In this document: one piece after another, positions 23,359 to 35,120 of the stretch
Numbering within the stretch: the stretch's first letter is position 1
Layout of the letters: every line of letters begins with the position of its first letter
Assembly: GCA_037974665.1 (NCBI GenBank)
Contig: CM075764.1
Location: forward strand, 90,452,825-90,516,824
Length of the DNA stretch: 64,000 bases
Reading direction: 5' to 3'
Source: Ehretia macrophylla
Lineage: Eukaryota > Streptophyta > Magnoliopsida > Boraginales > Ehretiaceae
The notes under the pieces: model-generated
Told to the model about the DNA's origin: nothing
The model's database searches: none
The model's input: only the letters and a program-made list of their open reading frames with translations
Translations under genes and position numbers: made by a program

Positions 23359-24200
23359 CCTTTTAATTTATGATTAATTAGGAATTATACCTATTAATTA
23401 TGTTAATTGGGAATTGTACCTATTAATTATGATTAATTATGAATTGTACCTTTTAATTTATGATTAATTATGAATTGTACCTACTAATTTGTGATTAATT
23501 AGGAATTGTACATATTGATTTATGATTAATTAGGAATTGTACCAATTAATTATGCACTCTACCTATTTATGAATTCCACCTATTAATTTACGATTAATTG
23601 TGAATTGTACCAAGTTGAGGAATTGTACCTATGTATGCTTAATTAGGAATTGTACCATGCACAAGGGCGGAGCCAGGAATTTTTGTCAGTGGGGGCTAAA
23701 ATTTATAATTTTTGAACTATACAAGTATTTTTTTCAAAAAATACATAGAATTTTAACGTTTTTATAAGCCAGTGGGGGCTAAAATCCATAATTATTGAAT
23801 TGTACGAGTACTTTTATTTTTCAGTGGGGGCTAATTAATTTTTTTTAACTAAAAATACATAGATATCTAATTTTTTTTAAAAAAATACATAAAAATTTTA
23901 ACGTTTTTATGGGTCAGTGGGGGCTAAAATTCATAATTTTTGAATTATACTAGTACTTTTATTTTTCAGTGGGGGCTAATTAATTTTTTTTAACTAAAAA
24001 TGCTTAAATATCTAATTTAGCCCCCACTGACTCATAAAAATCGTTAAAATTTCTATGTAATTTTTTAAAAAAAAATAGATAAAAATTTTAACGATTTTTA
24101 TGAGTCAGTGGGGGCTGCAGCCCCCACTGGCTCCAATATAGCTCCGCCAGTGACCATGCATGCTTAATTAGGATTGTACCGATGTATGCTTAATTTATAT
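23359..24200. repeat. AT-rich tandem array, about 30-base unit, interrupted by a MITE
   Basis: The word TTAATTAGGAATTGTACC and variants recurs about ten times from 23359 to 23661 and resumes after the MITE from 24161. Copies vary in length and sequence. No spacers of fixed size or leader are present. Confidence 0.75.
23662..24152. mobile_element. hAT-type MITE, 491 bases
   Basis: The ends are CAAGGGCGGAGC on the left and GCTCCGCCAGTG on the right, a short inverted repeat of the CANNGGCGGAGC hAT kind. They are flanked by an identical 8-base duplication ACCATGCA (23654-23661 and 24153-24160). Inside, the subterminal motif CAGTGGGGGCT followed by AAAATT..ATAATTTTTGAA occurs several times in both orientations. 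Non-coding. Confidence 0.8.
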
Positions 24201-24316
24201 TTATTCAAATTTAATAAATAAAACTGTCAACTATCAATTTCGATTGAATTATCAACTATCTATTTCAATCGGACTATCAGCTATCAAATTCAATAATTTG
24301 GATTTCAAAATTATTG
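24201..24316. other. Short flank with CTATCAATT repeats
   Basis: AACTATCAATTTC-like units are repeated about four times (24226-24295). No gene. Confidence 0.5.
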
Positions 24317-25293
24317 TGTTAGAGTTTGTGTAGTATAAGTATGGATGAATTTCAAGGCAATATGGCAAATTCATTCAATTGGCAGTACTCTGTGATGAAT
24401 GAAAACAACTAATGTAACTACTTGGTGAAAAATAAATCTGTTACACATGATGTTGCAACATTAATTGTAACATGCTTTCTTTTACAGTTTGTTAACAAAC
24501 TGATTTTCTACAGCTTAATCCACAACCACGACGTTCCACTTAATGTTCCAACATAAGTAATAACAGTTAACAACAGCAGAAAACTAGAATTGTAACAAAG
24601 ACAAGAACACCAAGATTTAACGTAGTTCAACCGTGTGGTTTACGTCCACGAGACCTCCCCTAGTCCAACAAACTTGCTCATTAAGAAATATAATAAGTTA
24701 CAACACTAGTGAACTTACACAAGTAAAGACTCTCTCTTAACCATTGATGCCTTAATGATGAACTCCTTAATAAACTTCGGTTTGGCGAGCTCCCCTCGAC
24801 TTGCAACGTTCTCTCCCGAGAACTACACCTTTTTCTCCAGAAGAATGAACACACGACACAAGAATGTAAACATTCAAAGACACAAACAAATTGTTCATGA
24901 CTCACTGTCAAAAACAACACGGTTACAACACGTAATACAATCAAAGACTAAAACACAAATTGTGTTGCAACATGACACGGAACATAGAAATTCTATATAT
25001 TCTCTTGCAGCTTGTCCATGCTTTCTCTCTCTCCTTGATCCTCTTTCTTCACGTCCTGTGCTTCATATAAATACTTGTCATGCCTTGACTTTCAAGAAAA
25101 GATCCTTCATAAATCCCTTCTTTTCTTTCAGGAAAAAAGACAATTAAAGCAATCACATGACTTTTTCTTTAATGGTAAGTTACCATAATATTTTACCTGC
25201 TCATTCAAAAAGGCAAAAACACAAATATGGTAATAACACACGTTTTGCAAAACATAGCCAATTAAGCTTTAATCAACATTAATTGTCTCAACA
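24317..25293 (-). repeat. 3' LTR of Sirevirus
   Basis: On the minus strand it begins TGTTGAGACAATTAATG and ends CTCTAACA. It aligns with 35138-36115. Confidence 0.88.
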
Positions 25294-25312
25294 ATCTCCC
25301 CCTTTGGCTTTA
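25294..25312 (-). promoter_or_regulatory. Polypurine tract of Sirevirus
   Basis: The minus strand reads AAAGCCAAAGGGGGAGAT directly before the LTR. A second similar purine tract is at 25578-25592. Several such tracts before the 3' LTR are known for Sireviruses. Confidence 0.75.
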
Positions 25313-25742
25313 TTTTGGCAAAACCATTTAGCACAAGAGTGAGAGCCTATAACTGCACAAGCGCAGAAGTCAAGGTGGTCCGAGTTGTCCTGTGGTGCCT
25401 GTTGCAACAGTAGGAGTAACACGAGGACAGCAAAACAAAAATGAACCCCTAGGGTACAACTGACAGTAGAACATGAATCAGTAAAAAAATAATAGACCAA
25501 CACAAAGAATAAAACCACGCAGACAACAGTAAGTGAGCTAGCCACAATAAGTGACAAAGTCCCAAACATAAAAACAAACATGTTCTCCCCTTTTTTGCCA
25601 AACCAAAGGCAAACGAAGGGAAAGAGAGAGCAGCAGAACAAACACAGAAGTGAAAAGAGTGTTAAAAAAGAGAAATAAAACAGTATCAACTAGAAGGAGA
25701 TCCCATCAAATGTACCATTATGGCATTCTGTCCTTTGAGAAG
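25313..25742 (-). other. Sirevirus 3' untranslated region
   Basis: No coding signal in the element's sense. Purine-rich on the minus strand. Confidence 0.5.
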
Positions 25743-27257
25743 TTAAGCCAAAGTCTGATTAATTTGGTCCTGATTAGCTTGAATATTCCCTTGCTCCTCT
25801 CGTAGTTCCTCGATGGCCTCACGGAGTTGCTGAATCTGGTGCACCATAGCAGATTGATCAGCTGAAGAGCTTGCATTTCCTGTGGCAGAGGTTGTTGCAA
25901 CACCAGCTTGCTCCCCCTTGATATCATCTTTGTGAGCCCCCTGCAAAAATTTCTTAGAGAAGAACAGGGAAGAGGGTGGTTTGTGCAACACCTCATCTTT
26001 ATCAAGAACCTTGTGTTGTGACAGGAGAAATTCGCAGATGAGAGAGGGATACGGCAAATACTGACTAGCAAAATTCTTAGCAGCCTCCTCAATAATGCGA
26101 TCAAAAATAACCCAACCCAAATCAAGATTGATTGCAGTGCATACAAAGTAAAGCAATCGGCCTATCTTAACACTTAGGGTGGTGGAATGCTTGGTGGGAT
26201 ACCAATTAGCCATGGCCATCTTATGTAAAGCAGCATACTTAGCAGTGAGTTTGTTACCTGGTAATCTGACTTCCGATTTCCACTCATACGGCTCTCCGAC
26301 TAGTTCCATAGCAATAATGGACAAAGAAATATCAGGGATAATCTCTGTAACATGCTCGCGACCTAAGAAATTATTATGGACAGTGGGAGAGAACTCGAAA
26401 ATATGATTTCACACAAAAATCTGATGATAGTACTTTGATGTGGCAACATTGACATTTGTGTGCAAATTTGAATAAAATTCATAAACCAGATTGCTAGAAA
26501 ATGATTTCACCAAATCAAACGAGCCTAACAATTTTTTTTCCCTAAGTAATTCAATTAGCCTAGTCCCCTGATACGATTTCTCAATCAGAGGTTTCTCCAC
26601 AACAAACTTTCGTTGAGACAAAATCTTAAACTTTTCTTTTGACTCAGAGAAGAAAAATTTTGGAGAGTAAGCAGAGGAAGGATTATACCCTAGACAAGCA
26701 CACTACTTGGGTCGGGAAGACTCTGGAAGTTTAGCCCCTTTGCATTTGAAGCTTCCAATATGCTTCTTTCTGTTTGACTTGGTCTAACGAAGTTCTTCTA
26801 CAAGCGTGGCTTCAGCACCAACTGTCGTTGCATCTTCTGCTTCTATTTCAGATGTTGCACGCAAAGCTGCAATATCTCTTGTGACTGACACAAGAGTTTC
26901 CTTAGATTGTTCACTAAATAGCTCTATAGTAGCACGACCTGTGGCACGAGGTGTTGTGACATTGCTTCTCTCCTCACCAGGTACTGGTATGGAAGATGGT
27001 GTTGCGACTGAAGTGGCAGCATCTATTTTGGGCATAGCTTCAAAATTCGAGGATGGCGCCTCATTGGCATGATGTTGAGTCGTGTCAGTGTGTATAATCA
27101 CGTCCCTTCTTGTTGGAATCCACAGAGGGTCAATGGGTAGTTCTTCAGCCCTATTTTGGGTGGTTCTTGGACGAAGAGATTCACTAGAGCTTGTGTCGCT
27201 TGATGATGGTGCAACACCACCTGTAGTCGCTGTGGGAGGAGATGGCTCATCAATGGT
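25743..27257 (-). pseudogene. Sirevirus env-like ORF, main part
   Basis: From 27257 leftward: a Pro/Ser/Thr-rich N-terminal part, a LVSVTRDIAALRA segment, a middle with VVEKPLIEKSYQGTRLIELL, then the 'putative plant transposon protein' region (LPGNKLTAKYAALHKMA, NWYPTKHSTTLSVK) and a C-terminal coiled coil (IQQLREAIEELREEQ). In-frame stops lie near 26784, 26709 and 26409. Its first part lies at 31413-31495, on the far side of the hAT element. Whether this family acts as an envelope is unproven. Confidence 0.75.
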
Positions 27258-27265
27258 GATGGGTT
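27258..27265. repeat. hAT target duplication, left copy
   Basis: GATGGGTT, identical to 31405-31412. Confidence 0.92.
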
Positions 27266-27282
27266 TAGGGATGGCAATGGGG

Positions 27283-28488
27283 ATGAGTTTTGTGGGTACT
27301 CGCACCAAACGGGGGTACTATTGGGATGGGGTGGGGGATGGGGATTGACTTTGAATCCCCGCACGGGGCGGGGGGGGAGGGGGGGAATGGGGATAGACAT
27401 TTCCCGCCCTGCATTCCCCGCCCCGCATTTATATAATTACTTAAAACACTTTATTTATCTATGTTAAAATATTTTAATTAATTTTATAGTATTAGAAAAT
27501 ATTTTTTTCCCTAAACTATTAGCCTAAATGCCTAATTGTTAGGATTAATTAATTCATTTCTATTTCCTTATTTGTATTAGTGCTAGGGTTATATTTTAAT
27601 ATTTTATATTATAACTATATTTAAAGTTAATCCTTGACCAAAAAAACACCTAAACTCTTACGATTACCTCTATCAAATCACCACTCACCATTAACCTAGT
27701 TTTTTCAGGATTCCATCTCACAAGTACTATTTTCAAACTTTTTTCTTTATAATATTTTTAATTACTTTTGTATAAAATTTAGATTATATGTGAGTATTCT
27801 GTCTTTTTGTATATCAAAAATTTACAACGCATTATATTCATATTTTAATTTTATTCACTAGCATAAAATTCATATATCACTTGTTTTTGAGTTCTTTATT
27901 TATTTTCATCGATTGTTTATCAGCTATTTTTCTCTGCTACAACTTGAGAATCTTTTCGTAAAACACATATACATTCGTCATCACCAATCTTTAATGCAAA
28001 GTCATATATGAATGCATGTGATTCACGGGTCAATAAAATTTGTTGCCTTGCGTCATTTTTTTTTTTTTTTTTTGTTCAGAAGTTGTGGCTGTATATAGAG
28101 TGATCATAAATTTTATAGTAGTTATGTATGAAACAAACAACTTGATTAGGGTTTAGCATGGCAATTAGGTCAATGTTTTATCTTTATTTTATCGTATGAT
28201 GTTTATAGACATTGATATAAACATACATTGAATTTAACTGTTAAAACCATAAAAGAATTAAACTTCTAGTGTTTCATAGATAACTTTGTTTCGTTTTGAT
28301 AGGTAGTCGCTTGGTTAAGAGAATTCACTTGTTAGTTTGTTTATACATAAGATAATATTTTCTAGATAGAGGCCTGAAAGATACAAGATTGTCTATTTTA
28401 TATATTCATTGTATTTGTTAACGAAACTAGTTATCTTTTATCTATTTTTTCAATTTTTTTATGTACTTATTCTATTTGTGAAGGTAAC
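27283..28488. other. hAT 5' region
   Basis: A G-rich subterminal stretch at 27305-27430 is followed by about 1 kb of AT-rich sequence with no gene. A T-run is at 28059-28073. The promoter is presumably here but no clear TATA box was chosen. Confidence 0.5.
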
Positions 28489-30775
28489 ATGAATACATTC
28501 ACGCAAGTCGACAATTCTCAGCCTTCAATTAATGTTGACTCCACTGAAGGTGATAAACGCACACATCATATTCAAATAGATGAAAACGGTAGAGATGCGA
28601 TTGATGAAGGGGATCTTGAACAAATAGAGGGTACTAATAAAAGGAGACAGATTTCGAGAGCTTGGAATCACTTCAAAAAAGTCAAGATAGATAATTTTGA
28701 CTATGCTAGGTGTAATTTTTGTTTAAAGGATATTAAAGCCTCTAGAGACTATGGGACTAAATCTATGCTTGACCATATAGATAAGCATTGTAAGAAAAAG
28801 CCTAGAAAGAATGATATCAGACAAAGTTTTATTAAGAGTAAGGAGAAAAAAAAAGATGGATCTCAAGAATTTTACAATTACTCTTTTGATCAAGAGATTA
28901 TGCGTCATGAGTTAGCATGTGCAATTATTTTACATGAATATCCTTTATCCATTGTTGATCACATTGGGTTTAGGAGGTTTGTTAGTAGCCTTCAACCATG
29001 CTTCAAGATGGTCTCAAGAAATACAATTAAGAGTGATATACTGAAAATCTATGATGTTGAAAAGGCAAAGACTTATCAACTGTTAGAGAGGCTTAAGAGC
29101 AGAGTTGCAATCACTACTGATATGTGGACATCCAACAACACAAAAAAAGGTTTTATGGCTATCACTGCCCATTTCATTGATGAATCATGGAAGCTACAAA
29201 GTCGCATTCTAAGGTATAGTACAACTTCATTCTTGCGAAAAGAAAAAAAAATCTCTATGCCTTGTTTAGTTTATTTGTTGTTAACATGATTTTATATATA
29301 TATTTCTATTTAGGTTTGCGTATGTTCCTGCCCCACATACTAAAGAGGTGCTTTCTGATATACTTGTTGATTCTTTGTTGGATTGGAATATTGATCGTAA
29401 GTTAAGCTCAATTACTGTGGATAATTGTTCAACTAATGATTCCATGATTAATTGCTTATTGGAAAAGCTTTCTTTAGATGATTTGTTGTTAGAGGGAACG
29501 GTACTTCGTATGCGTTGTTGTGCACACATATTAAATTTGATTGTGAAAGATGGATTAGAAGTTATAGGAAGTGGGATTGAGAGAATTCGTGATAGTGTTG
29601 TTTATTGGACAGCTTCATCGGGAAGGATTGAAAAATTTGAGGAAGCAGCTCGTCAATTACGCATTTCATGTACAAAAAAACTCTCTCTTGATTGTAAGAC
29701 TCGCTGGAACTCAACTTATTTGATGCTACAATCTACTATAGCTTATAAAGATGTATTTCTAAGAGTTAAAGTCCGAGAGAGAAATTATACTACTTTGCCC
29801 ACTAATGAAGATTGGAATAATGCTATTGAGATCTGTGAGAAATTGAAAATCTTTTATCAAGCGACTGAAGTATTTTCTGGTACTCTTTATCCTACTTCAA
29901 ATTGGTATTTTTTGAAGATTTGTGATATTAAAATGGCACTTGATAAATGGTCAAATAGTTCTGATTTGATGATTAGAGAAATGGCATTAAATATGTTGGA
30001 AAAGTATCAAAATTATTGGGATATTTGTCATATGTTAATGGGCATGGCCAGTGTCTTGGATCCCAGATACAAGTTAAAGTTGGCTGAGTTTTATTTTGAT
30101 AACATTTATGGTCTGAATGCTTCATCGAAACTTGCTAAACTTCATCAAAATTGTTATGATTTATTGCTCGAATATCAATTGAAGACAAATTCTGATGGAT
30201 GTAGTTTACAAACGGGGTTGGATTTTTCTGGTGCACCTTCATCTTCTTGTTTGTCTACAATTACTGATGTTAACAATATGGATGAGGTGGATCCTCTTTC
30301 TAATTTTGACAGATATGTAGCTTCGCAAGCTAGTAATATGCCAACAAAATCAGAATTGGATTTGTACTTAGAAGAGCCAGTCTTGCTAAGGACTAATGAT
30401 TTCGATGTGTTAGGATGGTGGAAAACAAATGGAGTAAAGTATCCAACTTTGCAAAGGATAGCCTGAGATATTTTAGCTATTCCTGTGTCTACTGTAGCAT
30501 CTGAGAGCGCATTTAGTACTAGTGGAAGATTAATTAGTCCTCACCGTCGTAGGCTCCACCCACATACTTTGGAGGCATTAATGTGTGCTCATAGTTGGTT
30601 GTAGAATGAAATAAACTGTAAGTTCTTTTTTCTTTTGTATTGATTTTTAAAATAATTGTGGATATTGTAAATTTAATTTTTTCTTCTTATCACTTTAGCT
30701 ACTTGTTCATCAGTGGATGGTGCATCTTGTCCTTCTCATTTTGATGAGGAGTCCGATGTAGAATGCACTACTTGA
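28489..30775 (+). pseudogene. hAT transposase, three exons, two nonsense changes
   Basis: Exons 28489-29213, 29314-30617 and 30699-30775 join in frame. The N-terminal part is acidic; a BED zinc finger follows (RAWNHFKKV, CNFC, DHIDKHC). The RNase H-like core has TTDMWTSNN, the exon joint gives FAYVPAPHT, then ITVDNCSTND, RMRCCAHILNLIV, KLSLDCKTRWNSTYLM and VLDPRYKL. The C-terminal dimerisation region has VASESAFSTSGRL. In-frame TGA at 30464 and TAG at 30602 both fit a C-to-T change. Otherwise no frameshift was seen, so inactivation is recent. The transposase would cut and move elements with these ends. Confidence 0.88.
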
Positions 30776-31387
30776 CTTTCTCAAGGGGTGATACATACAG
30801 GTGAGAATTTAAAAACTAATTTTTTTTTATCTCTAACAAAAATATTTGTTTTATTTCTTTGACAAAATAAAATATACAAATTTCATATTTAATTTTTATT
30901 TGACTATGTTATAGGTTGTGGCATTATCTCTTTGCAAGTTGATGAAGTGTTGAGAATATTCCAAACTTTAATTTATTCATTCGATGACATTATTTTTTTC
31001 CTATATAATTTTCATTCTGAGTAACTTTGTTGAGAAGTGTTTTAGACTCTTAGAACTAAGTTATTCCAAGGAATATTTACTTTTAATTGCAAAGTTGAAA
31101 CTCATTCTATAATATATATTTGATGTTAATTTGATATCTATGTTTACATTTTTATTTAATTTTATATTACATCTCAAAATTGGTATATTGTAAAATAAAG
31201 TCACTGCATAGTTTAAAAAAATATAAAAAACCCCGCGGATAATCCCCATCCCCCGTGGGGATTTATTAACGGGGGCGGGGCGGGGGCGGGGGACGGGGCT
31301 AAAAGATGCAGGGGAGGGGCGGGGGATGGGGTGTTTTTTCAAGTGACGGGGTGGGGTGTGGGGATAGGTCCCCCCGCCCTGACCCCG
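30776..31387. other. hAT 3' region
   Basis: AT-rich until about 31230, then a G/C-rich subterminal block (31231-31390) with many runs of four or more G or C, mirroring the left end. Confidence 0.7.
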
Positions 31388-31404
31388 CCCCATTGCCATT
31401 CCTA

Positions 31405-31412
31405 GATGGGTT
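31405..31412. repeat. hAT target duplication, right copy
   Basis: GATGGGTT, perfect copy. Confidence 0.92.
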
Positions 31413-31495
31413 GTGTTGACACACCTCCTGGCGCTCCTGGTTTGGGGGTCCCCCAATGTCTACCGCCTGATCTTGTACTCACCATGATTTTGTTC
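31413..31495 (-). pseudogene. Sirevirus env-like ORF, first codons
   Basis: Starts MVSTRSGGRHWGTPKPG at 31495 and runs to the hAT target site. Removing the hAT and one duplication copy joins this frame to PITIDEPSPPTATT in the main part. Confidence 0.8.
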
Positions 31496-32578
31496 TGAAA
31501 AGTGGCAAAAACTCGAAGAGACACAGAGAATGTGAGAAAAATGATAACCTTTAGCAACAAATAGAGAAGTGCAATTGAAAGATTGAAGGTCGTGGATTTG
31601 CTCAATTAAAGAATGCCCTAATCGTGGGTAACCTCCCATTAGAGATGACCAATCCCACGATCTTGGGAAATTCAAAAAAAACTGCAAAAGTGAAGCAACT
31701 GCCAATTAATGATACCCAAAATTCCCGCTCAAAACAAACTTTCCTTTCTAATAGAATACCATGTAGTACACTGAAGTTGCAACATATTGTCATAAGACAT
31801 ATCAGATTATCATGATTGATTGTGTGGTAATGTTGCAACCAAAAACAAATTCACAGTATGTTTCACAATTCTCATATCTTCCAAGATTTTCTCCCCCTCC
31901 CTGCCTTTTATTTTTTTTATTTTTACAAAAACAAATTGAAATGCCAAATGAACACAGGTAGCATGAAATTACTCAAGAAACTTTACTCATCAATACTCAT
32001 TTCAGTCAATGATTTAATTAATGAACCATGTGTGTGTGTGTGTGAAGTCGAATTCAGATAGCCATCACCTTCAAATCTACACAATGTAGGTACTTTCCCT
32101 ATCAGCTCAAACATACCTGATCATTTATTCTTCTCGCAGGAAAGCACAATATTTTTTCCTTTTTCCAGCCCATGTTGTAACTAGAAGTAGCATGTAGTTT
32201 TTTTCACGTGTATTTTTTCTTTTACTATTTCAACTCAAGTTGCAACTGGTAGCTTTCACTCCAATCTCTTTTATTTTGGATTAGGTAGCTCTTTCCAGTG
32301 CTTGAAAATTTCATTCTTTCCTGCCCCTTTTTTTTTCAATCTTGAAGATGAATAGAATACAGGAATGGATTTAGAGAGACTTCCCCCATTATCCCTAGTC
32401 ATCAAACAGATCAAGCTCTTGCACTTGCAGACTATCCAAATTAGCTTTCCCAACAAGAATTCAAGGTGTACAAGAATATATGGTTCATAAATTAAATCAC
32501 CAGTTGAATTGAATATCAGACTTTCAGATTCTTCAAGCTTATTTCAAGTTCCTATTAAAAGAAAATCACGATGCAACA
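31496..32578 (-). other. Sirevirus spacer between RNase H and env-like ORF
   Basis: No coding motif. A (GT)n run is at about 32031-32043. Spacers of this size between pol and env-like ORF are usual in the lineage. Confidence 0.5.
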
Positions 32579-34197
32579 TTATATACTACAAATTCCTATA
32601 GCTTTTCTTAGGGTTTCAAATCTTAAAGGATCTAAAGCTTTAGTGAAGATATCTGTCAGTTGTTTTTCTGTTGCAACATGTTCCAAAACAATGATTTTTG
32701 TTTCAACAAGTTCACGGATAAAACGATGTCTTATGTCAATATGCTTAGTGCGAGAGTGCTGAACAGGATTCTTGGATATGTTAATGGTACTCATGTTATG
32801 ACAATAAATAGTCAAAACCTGATTTTCAAATCCATAGTCATCTAGCATCTGTTTCATCCATAGGAGTTGTGAACAACAACTTCCTACAGCTATGTATTCA
32901 GCTTCTGTTGTTGACAAGGAGATTGAGCTTTGCTTCTTGTTGTACCAAGACACCATGTTGTTTCCAATGTAAAAGCATCCACCAGTTGTACTCTTCCTAT
33001 CATCAGTATTTTCTGCTCAATCAGCATCATTAAAGCCAACAAGATTAGTGTTAGTGTCATTTGTAAACCAGATTCTAAACCTACTATTCCACTCACATAT
33101 TTGATTATCTTTTTTACAGCAAGTAAGTGAGATTCTTTTGGATCTACTTGATATCTGGCACATACTCCAACACTAAAGTATATGTCAGGTCTACTTGCTA
33201 TAAGATACAGCAAGCTTCCTATCATGCTCCTATATAGGCTAGGGTCAACGGATTTCTCATTCTCACTTTTTGTCAACTTGGTGGTCACACTCATGGGGGT
33301 TTTTGAAGACTTAGCAGATTTTAACCCAAATCTCTTGACTAGGTTCCTAACATACTTTTCTTGAGATATAAAGATCCCATCCTTACATTGCTTGACCTGA
33401 AATCCCAGGATGTATGTTAGTTCCCCAACCATGCTCATTTCAAATTCATGCTTCATATGCCTAACAAATTCATCAACCTTATTTTCAGATGTTGCACCAA
33501 ATACAATGTCATCAACATAAATTTGACCAATGAGAATACCTGAACCAAGCCTTTTGATAAACAAGGTTTTGTCTACTCCTCCTCTCTGGTAGCCTTTATC
33601 AAGCAAGAATTTTGTCAACCTGTCATACCAAGCTCGTGGAGCTTGTTTTAATCCATACAAAGTCTTTTTTAATTTATACACATATGAAGGATAGGGTGGG
33701 TCCTCAAAGCCTTTAGGTTGCTCAACATAGGCTTACTCATTCAAGATTCAATTTAAGAATGCACTCTTAACATCCATTTGAAACAATTTCAATTTTAGTA
33801 CACAAGCTATGGACAACAACAACCAAATGGATTCAAGCCTAGCAACTGGAGTAAAAGTATCATCAAAATCCACACCCTCTACTTGTGTATATCCTTGAGC
33901 TACAAGTCTAGCCTTGTTCCTAGTTATATTACCACTTTCATCAGTCTTATTTTTAAAGATCCACTTAGTTCCAATGATATTGATATCTTTTGGCCTATGA
34001 ACTAAAGTCCATACATCATTTGTCACAAATTGATTTAATTCCTCTTGCATGGCATTTAACCAAAATTCATCCTTTAAGGCTTCAGTCACATTTTTGGGTT
34101 CAAAAGAAAAAGTGAAGCAAACAAACCTTACCATGTCTCTATAGTTCAGTTTAGGTTTACCTCTGGTTCGAATTTCATCTTGTATTGAACCAATCAC
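32579..34197 (-). pseudogene. Sirevirus reverse transcriptase and RNase H
   Basis: The N-terminal RT part (33748-34197) shows FWLNAMQEELNQF, GTKWIFKNK, ARLVAQGYTQVEGVDF and MDVKSAFLN. Two stops follow near 33740. 32890-33681 shows [15 protein letters not shown] and the active site YVDDIVF. RNase H follows with [11 protein letters not shown] and IDIRHRFIREL, ending GICSI at 32582. A frame change near 32920 separates the RNase H. Confidence 0.9.
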
Positions 34198-34443
34198 ATC
34201 TTCTGCAACATGATTTCTATGGACTTGTGGCAGTTCAGATTGAGTTTCTTCGGTGATTACATTTGTTGTTCCGCCGCATGTTGTAACATCCTATGAACCA
34301 TTGTCTGTCTGCTCAGCTATTCTGTCTGGTGTTGCAGCAGGTTTCTTCAATCCTTCTTCCTTCTGTGTTACAACATCATCTGCCACATCAGTCTTCAGTT
34401 TGCTGATGCTGGTTTCTTCTGTTGGTTCACATGCACAATTTTG
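34198..34443 (-). other. Sirevirus pol linker, frame lost
   Basis: Contains the Ser/Thr/Gln-rich segment between the integrase C-terminal part and RT. Stops and frame changes prevent a clean reading. Confidence 0.5.
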
Positions 34444-35058
34444 TTATTCATCAACCACCACATTAATCAATTCCATTATAGTCCTGGTGGTTAAATTAAA
34501 AACTCGAAAAGCACGGCCATTAGTTGCATAACCAAGAAAAATACCTTTATCACTTTTAGCATCAAAATACTTTTCTCCCAAAGCAAAAGATTCATTAGCA
34601 ATGTCGCACAATTTGGCATTGAAATCCGCAATGGTTTCATCCTCCTGTATTTTTAATTCCTCGAATTTAGTGGCAAGCATCTGCAATTTTGATATTCTGA
34701 CTGATGTTGTACCCTCATACACTGTTTGCAATATCTCCCAAGCTTTCTTTGTAGATTCGCACGTCGAGATTAACTTGAATTAATTCAAATCAACAGCATT
34801 GAATATTGCATTCAGTGCCTTAGAGTTCCAACTTGCCGAAAGATCTTCATCCTTGGTTCATTCTGTTTCAGGTTTAGTTGCAACATTGCCTTGAGCATCT
34901 GTTTTGGTAGGAGTTGTCTAGCCAGTCAAGATTACTTTCTATGCCCTCTCATCAATTGACTTGATGAATGCCCTCATTCGAGCCTTCCAATATGAGTAAT
35001 TCACGTCATCCAATAGTGGTGGTTTAGTGATTGAGTTTCCTTCACGCAAGGTGTCCAT
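34444..35058 (-). pseudogene. Sirevirus gag fused to post-integrase segment by deletion
   Basis: Gag starts MDTLREGNSITKPPLLDD at 35058, with YWKARMRAFIKS, and continues (with stops near 34940, 34920, 34865 and 34785) into the open frame 34731-34444. There, SFALGEK of gag is followed at once by YFDAKSDKGIFLGYATNGRA, which in intact elements lies after the integrase core. The zinc knuckle, protease and integrase core are therefore missing. The joint, near 34575, keeps the reading frame. Confidence 0.8.
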
Positions 35059-35120
35059 ACCTATTCCTGCAAGTCAACAACTCAAAAACTCCCAAGAATC
35101 TAACCGAATTAGTTCGTAAA

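Larger units (their letters stand above)
27266..31404 (+). mobile_element. hAT transposon, complete, 4139 bases
   Basis: The terminal inverted repeats TAGGGATGGCAATGGGG (27266-27282) and its complement at 31388-31404 match at 16 of 17 bases. The 8-base flanking duplication is perfect. It encodes a transposase with BED finger and hAT dimerisation end. Both ends carry long G-rich subterminal stretches. Its insertion split the Sirevirus env-like ORF. Confidence 0.93.

Noticed and set aside
23359..24200. Regular repeats that could be taken for a CRISPR-like array
   Set aside because: Units are variable, AT-rich and directly adjoining without unique spacers. This is a plant genome and no cas-like genes exist.
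24681..24944. Conserved ORF present at both 24681-24944 and 35503-35766
   Set aside because: Its repetition is due to the two Sirevirus LTRs. It has no start context or domain.
27098..27400. Pro-rich minus-strand ORF at the left end of the hAT
   Set aside because: It is the reverse of the G-rich subterminal block. The composition explains the open frame and there are no motifs.
31061..31456. Pro/Arg-rich minus-strand ORF at the right end of the hAT
   Set aside because: Same explanation as the left end. It crosses the target duplication and is not a gene.
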